Shown here piece by piece: positions 16,952-25,479 of a stretch of 64,000 bases of DNA. The first letter of the stretch is position 1, and every line of letters begins with the position of its first letter. The notes under the pieces were generated by a model. The model did not search any database. It worked only from the letters and a program-made list of their open reading frames with translations, and was not told where the DNA came from. Source of the DNA: Nocardiopsis mwathae (GTDB taxonomy: Bacteria > Actinomycetota > Actinomycetes > Streptosporangiales > Streptosporangiaceae); contig NZ_JACHDS010000001.1 of NCBI RefSeq assembly GCF_014201195.1, positions 5,456,001 through 5,520,000 of the forward strand, read 5' to 3'. A program made the translations under genes and the position numbers.

Positions 16952-17296
16952 TCACCCCCACCCCAGCTCGTGCAGCCGCTCGTCGGAGATGCCGAAATGG
17001 TGGGCGATCTCATGGACGACGGTGATCCGGATCTCCTCCACGACCTGGTCGGCTGTCTCGCAGAACGCGCAGATCTCCCGCCAGTACAGGAAGATCTGGT
17101 CGGGCAGGACGCCCGAGTAGCTCTCCCCGCGCTCGGTCAGCGGTATCCCCTCGTACAGACCCAGCAGGCCGGGCTCGGGGGGGTCCTCGCTGACGGTGAT
17201 GACGACGTTGTCCATCATCCGGGTCAGCTCGGGTGGGATGGTGTCGAGCGCGTCGGCGACGAGCTCCTCGAATCGCTTCCGGGTGAGTTCGACCAC
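16952..17296 (-). CDS. Small zincin metallopeptidase-family protein
   Basis: A 114-residue protein of the short actinobacterial metallopeptidase family. Its zinc motif is HEIAHHFGISDERLHELG at the C-terminus: the HExxH pair plus a later acidic residue. The rest (ELTRMMDNVVITVSEDPP, LLGLYEGIPLTER, LPDQIFLYWREI) agrees with the family over its full length. The start is a GTG; the ribosome site is weak. It is divergent from the metallophosphoesterase gene. Its biological substrate is not known in the family. Confidence 0.85.
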   Translation of the reverse strand: MVELTRKRFEELVADALDTIPPELTRMMDNVVITVSEDPPEPGLLGLYEGIPLTERGESYSGVLPDQIFLYWREICAFCETADQVVEEIRITVVHEIAHHFGISDERLHELGWG

Positions 17297-17389
17297 GCAC
17301 CCGATTGTCCGCCATGTCCCGACCGGACGCGCAAGCGACGCGGGCCCGGGGACGTTGTTGAGGCGGGACGCACCGGCAATCATGGAGGT

Positions 17390-19033
17390 GTGTTCTCTCG
17401 GCTGGGATCCGACCTGCGTTCGGCCCTGACCCGTGAGCGGCTTCGTTCCGCGGCGGGCCGGATCGGCCGACTGCGCACGGGGCGCGGCGCCCGGATCGTC
17501 GCCGTGATCCTGGCGGGCCTGCTGGGCGGCTGGCTCGGCCTCGCCCTGGGCGGCCAGGTGATGACGCCGATCGGCCCGGCCGACGTCAACCTCAGCGTCA
17601 GCCCGGGACGCGGGGAGACCGTGCTGAACGTGGCGCCGCTCGGCAAGCTCGCCTTCGACACGCACGCCGCGCCGCTGCGCTTCGAGGCGGCGATCACCGA
17701 GATCCGCCCGGCCGCGGCCCAGGAGGTGTTCGAGAACCCGGAGGCCATCGACCGCATCGCGGAGACCATCGGGGCCGAGGTCCAGCACGGCGTCGTGCTG
17801 CTCCTGGCACGCTCCGCCGGAGCCGCCGTCCTGGGGGCCGGGTTGGTCGCGCTCGTGGTGTTCCGCGACTGGCGGCGGGCGGCCGCGAGCGCGGCGACCG
17901 CACTGGTCACCTTCGCGTCGGCCGCCGGTCTGGCCGCGGCCACCTTCAACCCGGCCGCGGTGGCCGAGCCCCGCTACACCGGGCTGCTCGTGGGCGCTCC
18001 GAACGTGGTGGGCAACGCCGAGGACGTCGTCAGCCGGTTCGACGAGTACCGCAAGCAGCTCGCGGGCCTCGTCGGCAACGTGTCGATGCTGTACGAGGCC
18101 ACCTCCACCCTGCCGGTCTACGAGGACGACGAGTCGACGATCCGGGTGCTGCACGTGGCCGACCTCCACCTCAACCCGGCCGCCTGGAACGTCATCCGCT
18201 CGCTGCGGGAGCAGTTCCAGGTGGACCTCATCGTCGACTCCGGTGACTTCACCGACCGCGGCAGCGCCGCCGAGGACGCCTTCGCCGACGAGATCGGCAA
18301 GCTCGACGTCCCGTATGTGTGGGTGCGCGGCAACCATGACTCGATGGGCACCCAGCGCGCCGTGCAGGCACAACCCAACGCGGTGGTGCTGGACGAGGAC
18401 ATCGCCGAGGTCGGCGGGATCGTCTTCTACGGCGCCGGCGACCCGCGCTTCACCCCCGACAAGGCGCGCGACGACCCCGACGAGGAGGAGGTCGCCGCCA
18501 TCGGAGCCGAGCAGGCCGAGTCCATCGTGGACGCCGACCCGCCGGTGGACGTCGTGGTGATGCACGACCCGCTGCAGGCCGAGGCGTTCAGCGGGCGTGT
18601 CCCGCTGGTTCTGAGCGGGCACGGGCACAACCGGTGGACCGAAATGGAGGAGACCGGTACGCGCTACATCGTCCAGGGCTCGACCGGCGGCGCCGGGCTG
18701 CGCAGCCTCGCCGGCGGACCCGACCGCCCCACGCCCTACCAGGCGTCGGTGCTCTACTTCGGGGCCGAGACCAAGCGGCTGCAGGCCTGGGACGACGTCA
18801 CCCTCGGCGGGCTGGGCCTGACGTCGGCCCAGATCGAGCGGCACATCGAGGAGGAACCGGACCGGGAGATCACCCCGCCCGACCCGGTTCCGGTGCCCAC
18901 GCCCGCGCCGGAGCCGGCCCCGGAGACGCCGGACGTGACCCCTTCCCCGACGTCCCCTGCGGAAACGGACGCCGCCCCGGAGGCTCCCGAGGACACGCCC
19001 GCCGAACCTCCGGTGGCCCGTCCGGCGGCCTGA
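17390..19033 (+). CDS. Membrane-anchored metallophosphoesterase
   Basis: A protein of about 547 residues. Hydrophobic helices lie near 35-55, 140-160 and 170-190; a calcineurin-like phosphoesterase domain follows with all motifs: VADLHLNP near 256, VDSGDFTDRG, VRGNHDS, MHDP and SGHGHN. The last 90 residues are a Pro/Glu/Thr tail. It is probably anchored in the membrane; the natural substrate (phosphodiester, lipid or nucleotide) cannot be told. The GTG at 17390 is only one base from a GGAGG, so the true start may differ; upstream frame is open but has no likeness to the family. Confidence 0.75.
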   Translation: MFSRLGSDLRSALTRERLRSAAGRIGRLRTGRGARIVAVILAGLLGGWLGLALGGQVMTPIGPADVNLSVSPGRGETVLNVAPLGKLAFDTHAAPLRFEAAITEIRPAAAQEVFENPEAIDRIAETIGAEVQHGVVLLLARSAGAAVLGAGLVALVVFRDWRRAAASAATALVTFASAAGLAAATFNPAAVAEPRYTGLLVGAPNVVGNAEDVVSRFDEYRKQLAGLVGNVSMLYEATSTLPVYEDDESTIRVLHVADLHLNPAAWNVIRSLREQFQVDLIVDSGDFTDRGSAAEDAFADEIGKLDVPYVWVRGNHDSMGTQRAVQAQPNAVVLDEDIAEVGGIVFYGAGDPRFTPDKARDDPDEEEVAAIGAEQAESIVDADPPVDVVVMHDPLQAEAFSGRVPLVLSGHGHNRWTEMEETGTRYIVQGSTGGAGLRSLAGGPDRPTPYQASVLYFGAETKRLQAWDDVTLGGLGLTSAQIERHIEEEPDREITPPDPVPVPTPAPEPAPETPDVTPSPTSPAETDAAPEAPEDTPAEPPVARPAA

Positions 19034-19142
19034 TCGGGCGGGTCCGGGAGAACCGCTTTGGCACTGGACGGAAATCTCCCCTATGCTTGACCCGTCCCCG
19101 ACGGCAGGCGAAGCGGGAAATGGCGACTCGTTCGTCGTCGAG

Positions 19143-19215
19143 GCCCCCATCGTCTAGTGGCCTAGGACGCCGCCCTTTCAAGGCGGTAACGCCGGTTCGA
19201 ATCCGGTTGGGGGTA
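19143..19215 (+). tRNA. tRNA-Glu (anticodon TTC)
   Basis: 73 bases: acceptor GCCCCCA pairing with TGGGGGT, D-arm CGTCTAGTGGCCTAGGACG, anticodon loop CTTTCAA, T-loop GGTTCGAATCC, discriminator A. First of a Glu-Asp-Phe tRNA cluster common in actinobacteria. Confidence 0.97.
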
Positions 19216-19324
19216 CGGATCCGGGTCTGACCACTGCCGGGAGTCTGGCAGAATGAGGACGCGGACGCGCAGGATGCAACACCCGGAAGGGTCGGGGCGT
19301 CGGGTGCGGACAAGTGAATAGCAA

Positions 19325-19399
19325 GGTCCTGTGGAGCAGTTAGGAGTGCTCGCCACCCTGTCAAGGTGGAGGCCGCGGGTTCAAATCCCGTCAGGACCG
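19325..19399 (+). tRNA. tRNA-Asp (anticodon GTC), copy 1
   Basis: 75 bases with acceptor GGTCCTG/CAGGACC, anticodon loop CTGTCAA and T-loop GGTTCAAATCC; discriminator G. Identical to the tRNA-Asp at 30919-30993. Confidence 0.97.
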
Positions 19400-19426
19400 C
19401 TCGCACAACCGCATGGTGGTGCATGG

Positions 19427-19500
19427 GGCCAGGTAGCTCAGTTGGTACGAGCGTCCGCCTGAAAAGCGGAAGGTCGGCGGTTCGACCCCGCCCCTGGCCA
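19427..19500 (+). tRNA. tRNA-Phe (anticodon GAA)
   Basis: 74 bases with acceptor GGCCAGG/CCTGGCC, anticodon loop CTGAAAA, T-loop GGTTCGACCCC and discriminator A. Last gene of the tRNA cluster, followed by a terminator. Confidence 0.97.
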
Positions 19501-19517
19501 CAGTTTGCAAGCATGAG

Positions 19518-19559
19518 AAAAGCCCCGCGACCTGGGATTTCCGGTCACGGGGCTTTTTT
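19518..19559 (+). terminator. Rho-independent terminator of the tRNA cluster
   Basis: The arms AAAAGCCCCG..ACC and GGT..CGGGGCTTTTTT form a classic hairpin followed by a T run, 18 bases after tRNA-Phe. Confidence 0.93.
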
Positions 19560-19565
19560 GTTGTC

Positions 19566-19634
19566 CCCCGATGATCGCGGCCTTCGGTAGGGGAAGACGG
19601 ACGGAATCGACTCCTGCCGCCGCGATCATCGGGG
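19566..19634. terminator. Intergenic palindrome between tRNA-Phe and the DUF6671 gene
   Basis: Perfect 16-base arms CCCCGATGATCGCGGC and GCCGCGATCATCGGGG lie 37 bases apart, between the tRNA terminator and the 3' end of the minus-strand DUF6671 gene. A terminator for that gene is the likely role. Confidence 0.5.
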
Positions 19635-19662
19635 AATCCGGGGTCTGTCGCGCGGCACCGTC

Positions 19663-20526
19663 CTAGGGGTTGCAGCAGGGGCAGTAGCGGGGGTCGGCGT
19701 GGGTGCGGCCGTCGCTGCGGGGGCGTGTGTGGCGATGGGGGCATCGGGCGCACCCGTCGATCTCTGCGGCCGTGTGGTCGGTGGGGGTGCGGCAGGTGGC
19801 GCAGGGCAGTCCGGGTTCGGTGGCCACGGTCCCGAAGCCCGGGGCCTGGCAGACGGGGCATCGGCGCGCCAGGCGGTGGCCCAGGTCGCGGGCGAGCACC
19901 GCGATCTCGCGCATGCGGGTGGGGTTGTGGCCGGCTCGCATGTCCGTTTCCAGCCGCGCGAGCCCGTCCGCCGACCGGTGGGCGCAGGAGGCGATGGTCG
20001 CGGCGAGGTCCTCGCGAGTGCGGACGCCCTTGTGGATGGGGGCGTCGCCGTCGGGTGTGCTGGGCCGGACGACGAGCGAGTGGTCGGGGAAGCGCGCCGC
20101 TTTGAGGAAGGTGTCGAGGTCGTCGTCGAGTCGTGCGGCGGTGGTGTGGGCGAAGTTGGTGTGGTCGCTCACGCGCTGCTGGGTGATCTGGATGCCCAGA
20201 TCGTCGTCGACGAAGGCGAGGATCTCCAGCCCCATGGGGATGAAGGCGGCGTGAGGATGGGGGCCGAAGGTGCCCTCGCTGGCCAGGGCGCGGGGGATGC
20301 CGCTGGCCCGGATACCGAGCCGTGCTTTGAGCAGGGCGGTCTGGCTGGGCGGGGCGGGCCGTTCGATCTCGCCGGTGAAGGTGCCGAGCCGGTCGGTGTC
20401 GATTCCGGGGGGCACGGTGAGGCGCAGGCCGGGGGCGTCGGCGAGGGCGGGGGCCAGCGCTTCTTCCTTGCGGTGCTGGGTGGCCAGGGCGGCGGGGGCT
20501 CCGGCGTAGGGGTGGGGGGCGTTCAC
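19663..20526 (-). CDS. DUF6671-like protein with C-terminal Cys clusters
   Basis: A 287-residue protein resembling DUF6671 proteins. The middle (GIRASGIPRALASEGTFGPHP, VDDDLGIQITQQRVSDHTNFAH) is well structured, and the C-terminus carries pairs of cysteines in CPVCQAPGFG, LPCATCRTPT, CARCPH and CPCC that look like zinc ribbons. Function is not known in the family. The GTG overlaps the stop of the upstream winged-helix gene by four bases, so the two form an operon, transcribed away from the DabB-DabA locus. Confidence 0.75.
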   Translation of the reverse strand: MNAPHPYAGAPAALATQHRKEEALAPALADAPGLRLTVPPGIDTDRLGTFTGEIERPAPPSQTALLKARLGIRASGIPRALASEGTFGPHPHAAFIPMGLEILAFVDDDLGIQITQQRVSDHTNFAHTTAARLDDDLDTFLKAARFPDHSLVVRPSTPDGDAPIHKGVRTREDLAATIASCAHRSADGLARLETDMRAGHNPTRMREIAVLARDLGHRLARRCPVCQAPGFGTVATEPGLPCATCRTPTDHTAAEIDGCARCPHRHTRPRSDGRTHADPRYCPCCNP

Positions 20527-20837
20527 GCGGCGTCGCCCGAGGAGGAGTCGGAGCCGGAGTCGGAGCCGTTCTTGAGGACCCTCAGGATCGCGCCGACGGC
20601 GTGGTCGCGTTCGAGGGGGTGGCGCAGGGGGAGTTCGGGGTTGAGGCGGTAGCGGTTGCGCCTGCCCTCGCGGATGCGTTCGAGGTAGCCGGCTTCGGCG
20701 AGGTCGGCGACGATCCGCTGGGTGGCGCGTTCGGTGATCCCCACGGCGTCGGAGACGTCGCGCATGCGCATGTAGGGGTCGCGGGCCAGACACAGAAGTA
20801 CGTGCGCATGGTTGGTGAGGAAGGTCCAGTCAGCCAC
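20523..20837 (-). CDS. Winged-helix (MarR/ArsR-like) transcriptional regulator
   Basis: A 104-residue protein made almost entirely of a winged helix: FLTNHAHVLLCLARDP, the recognition region RDVSDAVGITERATQRIVADL and the wing GYLERIREGRRNRYRLN, ending in a Ser/Asp tail. The start is GTG. It is co-translated with the DUF6671 gene and lies 110 bases from the divergent DabB leader ORF, so it may control either side of the shared region; this is inference. Confidence 0.8.
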   Translation of the reverse strand: MADWTFLTNHAHVLLCLARDPYMRMRDVSDAVGITERATQRIVADLAEAGYLERIREGRRNRYRLNPELPLRHPLERDHAVGAILRVLKNGSDSGSDSSSGDAA

Positions 20838-20877
20838 GTGGTCCAGGGTACTTGATACGACCCAGAATTCCCCATGC

Positions 20878-20907
20878 TTGACTCACGTCTTTTGTGTCGT
20901 GTATAAG
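20878..20907 (+). promoter_or_regulatory. Promoter of the DabB-DabA locus
   Basis: TTGACT at 20878-20883 and TATAAG at 20902-20907 are separated by 18 bases, a good housekeeping-type promoter in a locally AT-rich stretch. It points at the small leader ORF and dabB; the divergent regulator gene starts 40 bases to the left. Confidence 0.65.
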
Positions 20908-20947
20908 TTCGCAGGTATTTCTTATCGTGAATCGAGGAGACGCGGTG

Positions 20948-21070
20948 ATGAACAGCGCCCACGCGCTCAAGGCCACCGGCCGACCTGCGGAGCCGCACGG
21001 CCCGACCGGCCCCCACATCCCGGCCCGCGCCGCCGGTGAGGCACGCCTGCCGCAGGCGGCGGCCCGGTGA
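20948..21070 (+). CDS. Small leader ORF coupled to dabB
   Basis: A 40-codon frame (MNSAHALKATGR...) with GAGGAG eight bases before the ATG and a stop that overlaps the dabB GTG by four bases (GTGA). The peptide has no recognised domain and no membrane helix. Good ribosome site and overlap suggest translation, perhaps to couple ribosomes into dabB. It could also simply be the untranslated leader. Confidence 0.5.
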   Translation: MNSAHALKATGRPAEPHGPTGPHIPARAAGEARLPQAAAR

Positions 21071-22665
21071 GCGCCCTGCTGTTCGCCGCGGTTGCGCTGC
21101 CCGCGCTCACCGCCCTGGCCTGTGCTCTGGTACCCGCGCGCATCGGCGATCGCGCCGGATCCTGGGGCGCGGCGGGCGCGGCCACCGCCCTGGCCCTGAC
21201 CGGCGTGGTCGCGTTCGCCGTCGCCTCCCAGGGGCCGGTCGCGGCCGCCCTGCCCGGCGGCACCCCCGCGGTTCTCCACGCCGACCGGCTGACCATCGTG
21301 ATGCTGGCCCTGGTGCTCGGCGTCAGCACGCTGACGCAGCTGTTCACCGGCCGCTACCTGTCGGGCGACCCGCGCCAGTGCCGACTGGTCGCCGCGATGG
21401 GCGCCACCACCTCGGCCGCGGCGGTCCTGGTGAGCGCAGCCACGCTGGGCCTGCTGCTCGCCGCCTGGATCGCCGCCGGACTGGGGCTGCTGGCGATGTT
21501 CGCCCAGCGCGCGGACCTCCCCTCCGCCCGGCTGGGCCTGCGGCGCGCCGCGGCCGCGTTCGCCGTCGGCGACCTGGCCCTGGTCGCGGCCTGCGCTCTG
21601 GTGTGGACCGGCATCGGCGGTCTCGACGTGCGCGACGTGGGCGCCGCCGCCCACGCCCTGGCCGACACCCGGATCGGCGTGGCCGGACTCAGTGTGCCCA
21701 CTGCCCCCGTGGTGGCGTGCCTGCTGGTGGTGGCGGCGATGGGGCGGTGTGCGCTGCTGCCGCTGCACCGCTGGCTGCCGGCCACGCTCGCAGCACCCAC
21801 TCCGGTGTCGGCGTTCATGCACGCCGGGCTCGTCAACGCCGGGGGGTTCCTGCTCGTCCGGCTGGGGCCGGTCTTCTCCTCCTCAGGTCTCGCCACCCAC
21901 CTGGCGTTCGCCGTCGGCGCCCTGACCGCGTTCTACGGCACTGCGCTGATGCTGTCGCGGCCCGACACCAAGGGAGCCCTCGCCTACTCCACGATCGGCC
22001 AGATGGGGTTCATGGTGATGGCCTGCGCGCTGGGGGCGTTCGCCTTCGTGGTCTTCCACCTGGTCGCCCACGGGATGTACAAGGCGGCGCTGTTCCTGGG
22101 GGCCGGCTCGGCCATCGGCGCGAGCAAGCGCCACCGGGCCGTCCCCCGGCCCGCCCCGGCGGGTGTGGGCTGGCCCGCGCCGACACGCCTGGCGGTGGCG
22201 GCCGCCGTACCCGCCGCCGTGCTGTGGGTGTGCCTGACCACCTTCGCCTCGGGGGTTCTGGAGCAGCCGGGCGCCCTCGCCCTGCTGCCCTTCGCCTGGG
22301 CCAGCGCCGCACACGCCCTGTGGGCCTGGCTGGGGGCCACACCCGGCCGCGCCGGGGCGGGGGTCGCGGCGACCGCGGTCGTCTGCGCGTCCTACGCCGT
22401 GCTCCTGGTCGCGGCCAAGGGGTTCCTGGCACCCGCCCTGGAGGCCGCCGCCCGACCGGTCAGCCCATGGCTGGTGCTCGTGCCCGCGACCGTGCTGGCC
22501 GTGGCACTGCTGGCCCGGCTCCGGCCGGTCTCGTCCGTGGAATCCGACCTGTACGCGCGGGCGCTGGACGCGGGCTGGGTCACCGCGTCCGACACCTGGC
22601 GCGCCACCGCCCACCGGGGGTCCGCGCCGACGCGCACCCCCGCGCCCATCTCGTCTGGAGTGTGA
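21067..22665 (+). CDS. dabB: DabB-like proton-conducting membrane subunit (NuoL/MrpA family)
   Basis: A 532-residue polytopic protein of the complex I-type proton channel family, with about fourteen helices. Characteristic blocks are CALLPLHRWLPATLAAPTPVSAFMHAG near 235-262 and STIGQMGFMVMACALG near 310, plus VFHLVAHGMYKAALFLGAG. In DAB systems this subunit couples cation flow to carbonic-anhydrase-like DabA so that CO2 is trapped as bicarbonate in the cytoplasm. It is followed after three bases by dabA, which supports that assignment over an orphan Mrp or NuoL subunit. Confidence 0.88.
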   Translation: MSALLFAAVALPALTALACALVPARIGDRAGSWGAAGAATALALTGVVAFAVASQGPVAAALPGGTPAVLHADRLTIVMLALVLGVSTLTQLFTGRYLSGDPRQCRLVAAMGATTSAAAVLVSAATLGLLLAAWIAAGLGLLAMFAQRADLPSARLGLRRAAAAFAVGDLALVAACALVWTGIGGLDVRDVGAAAHALADTRIGVAGLSVPTAPVVACLLVVAAMGRCALLPLHRWLPATLAAPTPVSAFMHAGLVNAGGFLLVRLGPVFSSSGLATHLAFAVGALTAFYGTALMLSRPDTKGALAYSTIGQMGFMVMACALGAFAFVVFHLVAHGMYKAALFLGAGSAIGASKRHRAVPRPAPAGVGWPAPTRLAVAAAVPAAVLWVCLTTFASGVLEQPGALALLPFAWASAAHALWAWLGATPGRAGAGVAATAVVCASYAVLLVAAKGFLAPALEAAARPVSPWLVLVPATVLAVALLARLRPVSSVESDLYARALDAGWVTASDTWRATAHRGSAPTRTPAPISSGV

Positions 22666-22668
22666 GGA

Positions 22669-25479
22669 ATGACCGGCCACAGCCCTGAAAGTCACGCCCT
22701 CCTGCGCGCGCGGGTCGACTCGGCCGGGAGGATTCTCTTCCCCACCTGGCCGCTGCGCACTATCGTCGCCGTCAATCCGCTCGGTGGCTTGGAGCACCAC
22801 CCCTTCGAGACGGCGGTCGGCCTGGCATCGGACCTTCTCGGGCTGCGGGGGCACCTGCCGCTGGAGCGCTTTCGAGGCCTGTACGCCCAGGGGCGCATCA
22901 GCGACGCCGACCTGGATGCGGCCGTGCTCCGGCGGCTTCCCGACCTGGACGCCGCGGAGCCGGTGGAGCTCGCGGGCCGGCACCGGTCGGCCGTGGAGGT
23001 GCTGCGCGCCGACCTGCTCCACGGTGAGGAGGCCGGCCGACGCACACCGAGGCCGCGGGGTGCGGGCGAGTGGTACGACGCACTGCTGGGTACCCGGGTG
23101 GCCGAGGTGGTCGACGAGCAGGTGGCCAAGTGGTGCGCCGCCTTCTTCGACACCGTCCAGGCGCGCTGGCCGATGCCGCACCGCGACCGCGGCCTCTACG
23201 CCGCCTGGCGGTCGCTGGTGGCCTTCGATCCCGCGCCGCGCCGCCTGGGCATCGCCAGGTCGCGCCTTGCGGATCTTCCCGAGCGGGCCGAGGACGCCGT
23301 GCTCGACGCCCTGGCCGCCCTCCGGGTGCCCGACCGCGAGCACAAGGGCGAGCTGCGCGCCCAGCTCGCGCGCACCCCGGGGTGGGCCGGCCACGCCAAG
23401 TGGTGTGCCGGGCACCCCGACCAGGCGCCGTACCCTGCCGACCTGGTGGACCTGCTAGCGGTCCGCCTGACCTACGAGGCCGCGCTGGTGGAGGAGGCCA
23501 CATCCCACCTTCCCCACGGCACCGACTCGCTGCGCGCCCTGGTCGAGGCGCGCCTGGTGGAGGAGGCGCCGCTGAGCGGAATCGAGGCGGGGTTCGCGCG
23601 CGCCATCGGCGTGGCGCGCGCCCTGGGCACCCGCACCACGGCAGAACCTGTGCTGCGGCAGCTGGGCGAGGTACTCGAACGCCTTCCCGCCCCCGACAGG
23701 GGCTGGGTCTGGCTCGACGCCTTCGAGTGGCACTACCGCGACCGGCTTCTGGAGGCCCTGGACCGGCCCGCGCCACCGGCTCGGGCCGGGCGGGCACGGG
23801 CGCAGGCAGTGTTCTGCATCGACGCCCGGTCGGAGGGGATGCGCCGCCACCTGGAGCGCCTGGGTCCCTACCGGACATACGGGTTCGCCGGGTTCTACCA
23901 GCTGGCCATGGGCTACCGGGAGCTGGCCGGCGACCACGAGGCGCGGCTGTGCCCCGTCCCGCTCACCCCGGACGCGCGGATCGCCGAGTACGCGGCGAAG
24001 GGCCGCGAGGCCGACGCGGCGCGCGCCGTCGCCGGACGGCGGCACGCGCATGCGCTGGAGTACGCCTTCCACGGTGCCAAGGACGACCTTGCGTCCCCAT
24101 TCGTCCTGGCCGAGACCGCCGGATGGATCGCCGGTCCGCTGGCGGCCGTCAAGACCGCGGCCCCCAGGTGGTACGCGCGGGTGCGCGCCCGGATGGTCGG
24201 CCGGGTGGTCGGCCACCGCTGGGACGGTGTAACCGACGTCACCGTGGCCTCGCCCACGGGGGAGGAGGCCGAGGCGCTGGCCGTGTCGGCCGAACGGCAG
24301 GCGATCCGTGCGCTGCTGGGCCGTCCCGGGCTGTCGGAGGACGAGTGCGAGGACTACCGGCGCCAGGCGCTGGCGGGCGGCCAGGTGCACCTGCGCCGAC
24401 GGCTCGGACTGACCGAGGAGGGGCACGCCGCGCGTGTTCGGGAGGCGCGGCGGCTCGGGCTCGACGGCCAGGAGCGGGTCCGCTGGGCCGAGTCCGTGCT
24501 GCGGTCGTTCGGGCTGGTGGCGGATTTCGCCCGGATCGTGCTGCTGGCCGGGCACGGCAGCCGTACCGAGAACAACGCCTATGAGGCGGCGCTGGACTGC
24601 GGCGCGTGCGGTGGGCAGCGCGGCGGCCCCAACGCGCGGGTGGCGTGCGCGATCCTCAACCGGCCCGAGGTGCGCGCCGGGCTGGCCGAACGGGGCATCA
24701 CCATCCCCGCCGACACCGTGTTCGTGGCAGCCGAGCACGATACCGCCACCGACCAGGTCACCCTCCTGGCCCCCCACACGGTTCCCGCCACGCACCACCG
24801 GGACCTGGAACGGCTGGAAGCCGACCTGCGCACCGCGGGCCGCGCGCTGGCGCGCGAGCGGGCCGCGCACCTGCCCGGGGGCGGCGCGCCGGCCAGGCGC
24901 GCGGCCGACTGGGCCCAGGTGCGGCCTGAGTGGGGGCTGGCCCGCCACGCGGCCTTCGTCATCGGGCCCGGCGAGATGGTCTCGGGGCTGGACCTGCGGG
25001 GGCGGACCTTCCTGCACTCCTACGACTGGCGAGTCGACGAGGACGCGTCCGCGCTGGAGACGATCCTGACCGCCCCGGGGCTGGTGGTCCAGTGGATCAA
25101 CGCCCAGTACTACTTCTCCACTGTGGATCCGCAGGTGCTGGGGGCGGGGGACAAGACGCTGCACAACGTGGTCGGGGACGTGGGCGTTCTGCAGGGCCAC
25201 GGCGGTGACCTGCGGCTGGGGCTTCCCTGGCAGTCGGTCGCGGCCGGGGACAGACTCCACCACGAACCGATGCGGGCGCTGTACGTGGTGGAGGCGCCCC
25301 GGGAGCGTGTGGACATGCTGATCGCGCGCAACCCCCTGCTGCAGCGCTACTTCGACGGCGGTTGGCTGTCCCTGGCCGTGCGGGAGGGCCCCGGGGGCGT
25401 GTGGTATCTGCGCTCCGGCGGTGCGTGGCAGCAGTGGCGGCGCGCCGAGTCCTGGTCCGCTAAGGGGGTGGCGGCCTGA
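22669..25479 (+). CDS. dabA: DabA-like inorganic-carbon uptake subunit (DUF2309/UPF0753)
   Basis: A 936-residue cytoplasmic protein of the DUF2309 family. The beta-carbonic-anhydrase-like zinc residues are all present: Cys383 and Asp385 in FCIDARSEG, His629 in LAGHGSRTENN and Cys644 in ALDCGACGG. The spacing of the His/Cys pair (15) equals that reported for Halothiobacillus DabA. With DabB it should form an energy-coupled CO2-to-bicarbonate converter. It overlaps the next gene by one base (stop TGA sharing the A/ATG region), so that unknown protein is made from the same message. Confidence 0.92.
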   Translation: MTGHSPESHALLRARVDSAGRILFPTWPLRTIVAVNPLGGLEHHPFETAVGLASDLLGLRGHLPLERFRGLYAQGRISDADLDAAVLRRLPDLDAAEPVELAGRHRSAVEVLRADLLHGEEAGRRTPRPRGAGEWYDALLGTRVAEVVDEQVAKWCAAFFDTVQARWPMPHRDRGLYAAWRSLVAFDPAPRRLGIARSRLADLPERAEDAVLDALAALRVPDREHKGELRAQLARTPGWAGHAKWCAGHPDQAPYPADLVDLLAVRLTYEAALVEEATSHLPHGTDSLRALVEARLVEEAPLSGIEAGFARAIGVARALGTRTTAEPVLRQLGEVLERLPAPDRGWVWLDAFEWHYRDRLLEALDRPAPPARAGRARAQAVFCIDARSEGMRRHLERLGPYRTYGFAGFYQLAMGYRELAGDHEARLCPVPLTPDARIAEYAAKGREADAARAVAGRRHAHALEYAFHGAKDDLASPFVLAETAGWIAGPLAAVKTAAPRWYARVRARMVGRVVGHRWDGVTDVTVASPTGEEAEALAVSAERQAIRALLGRPGLSEDECEDYRRQALAGGQVHLRRRLGLTEEGHAARVREARRLGLDGQERVRWAESVLRSFGLVADFARIVLLAGHGSRTENNAYEAALDCGACGGQRGGPNARVACAILNRPEVRAGLAERGITIPADTVFVAAEHDTATDQVTLLAPHTVPATHHRDLERLEADLRTAGRALARERAAHLPGGGAPARRAADWAQVRPEWGLARHAAFVIGPGEMVSGLDLRGRTFLHSYDWRVDEDASALETILTAPGLVVQWINAQYYFSTVDPQVLGAGDKTLHNVVGDVGVLQGHGGDLRLGLPWQSVAAGDRLHHEPMRALYVVEAPRERVDMLIARNPLLQRYFDGGWLSLAVREGPGGVWYLRSGGAWQQWRRAESWSAKGVAA

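Noticed and set aside
23455-25263. A minus-strand frame of 602 codons over dabA
   Set aside because: Shadow of dabA, whose zinc residues and length are all conserved; no ribosome site or domain on the minus strand.
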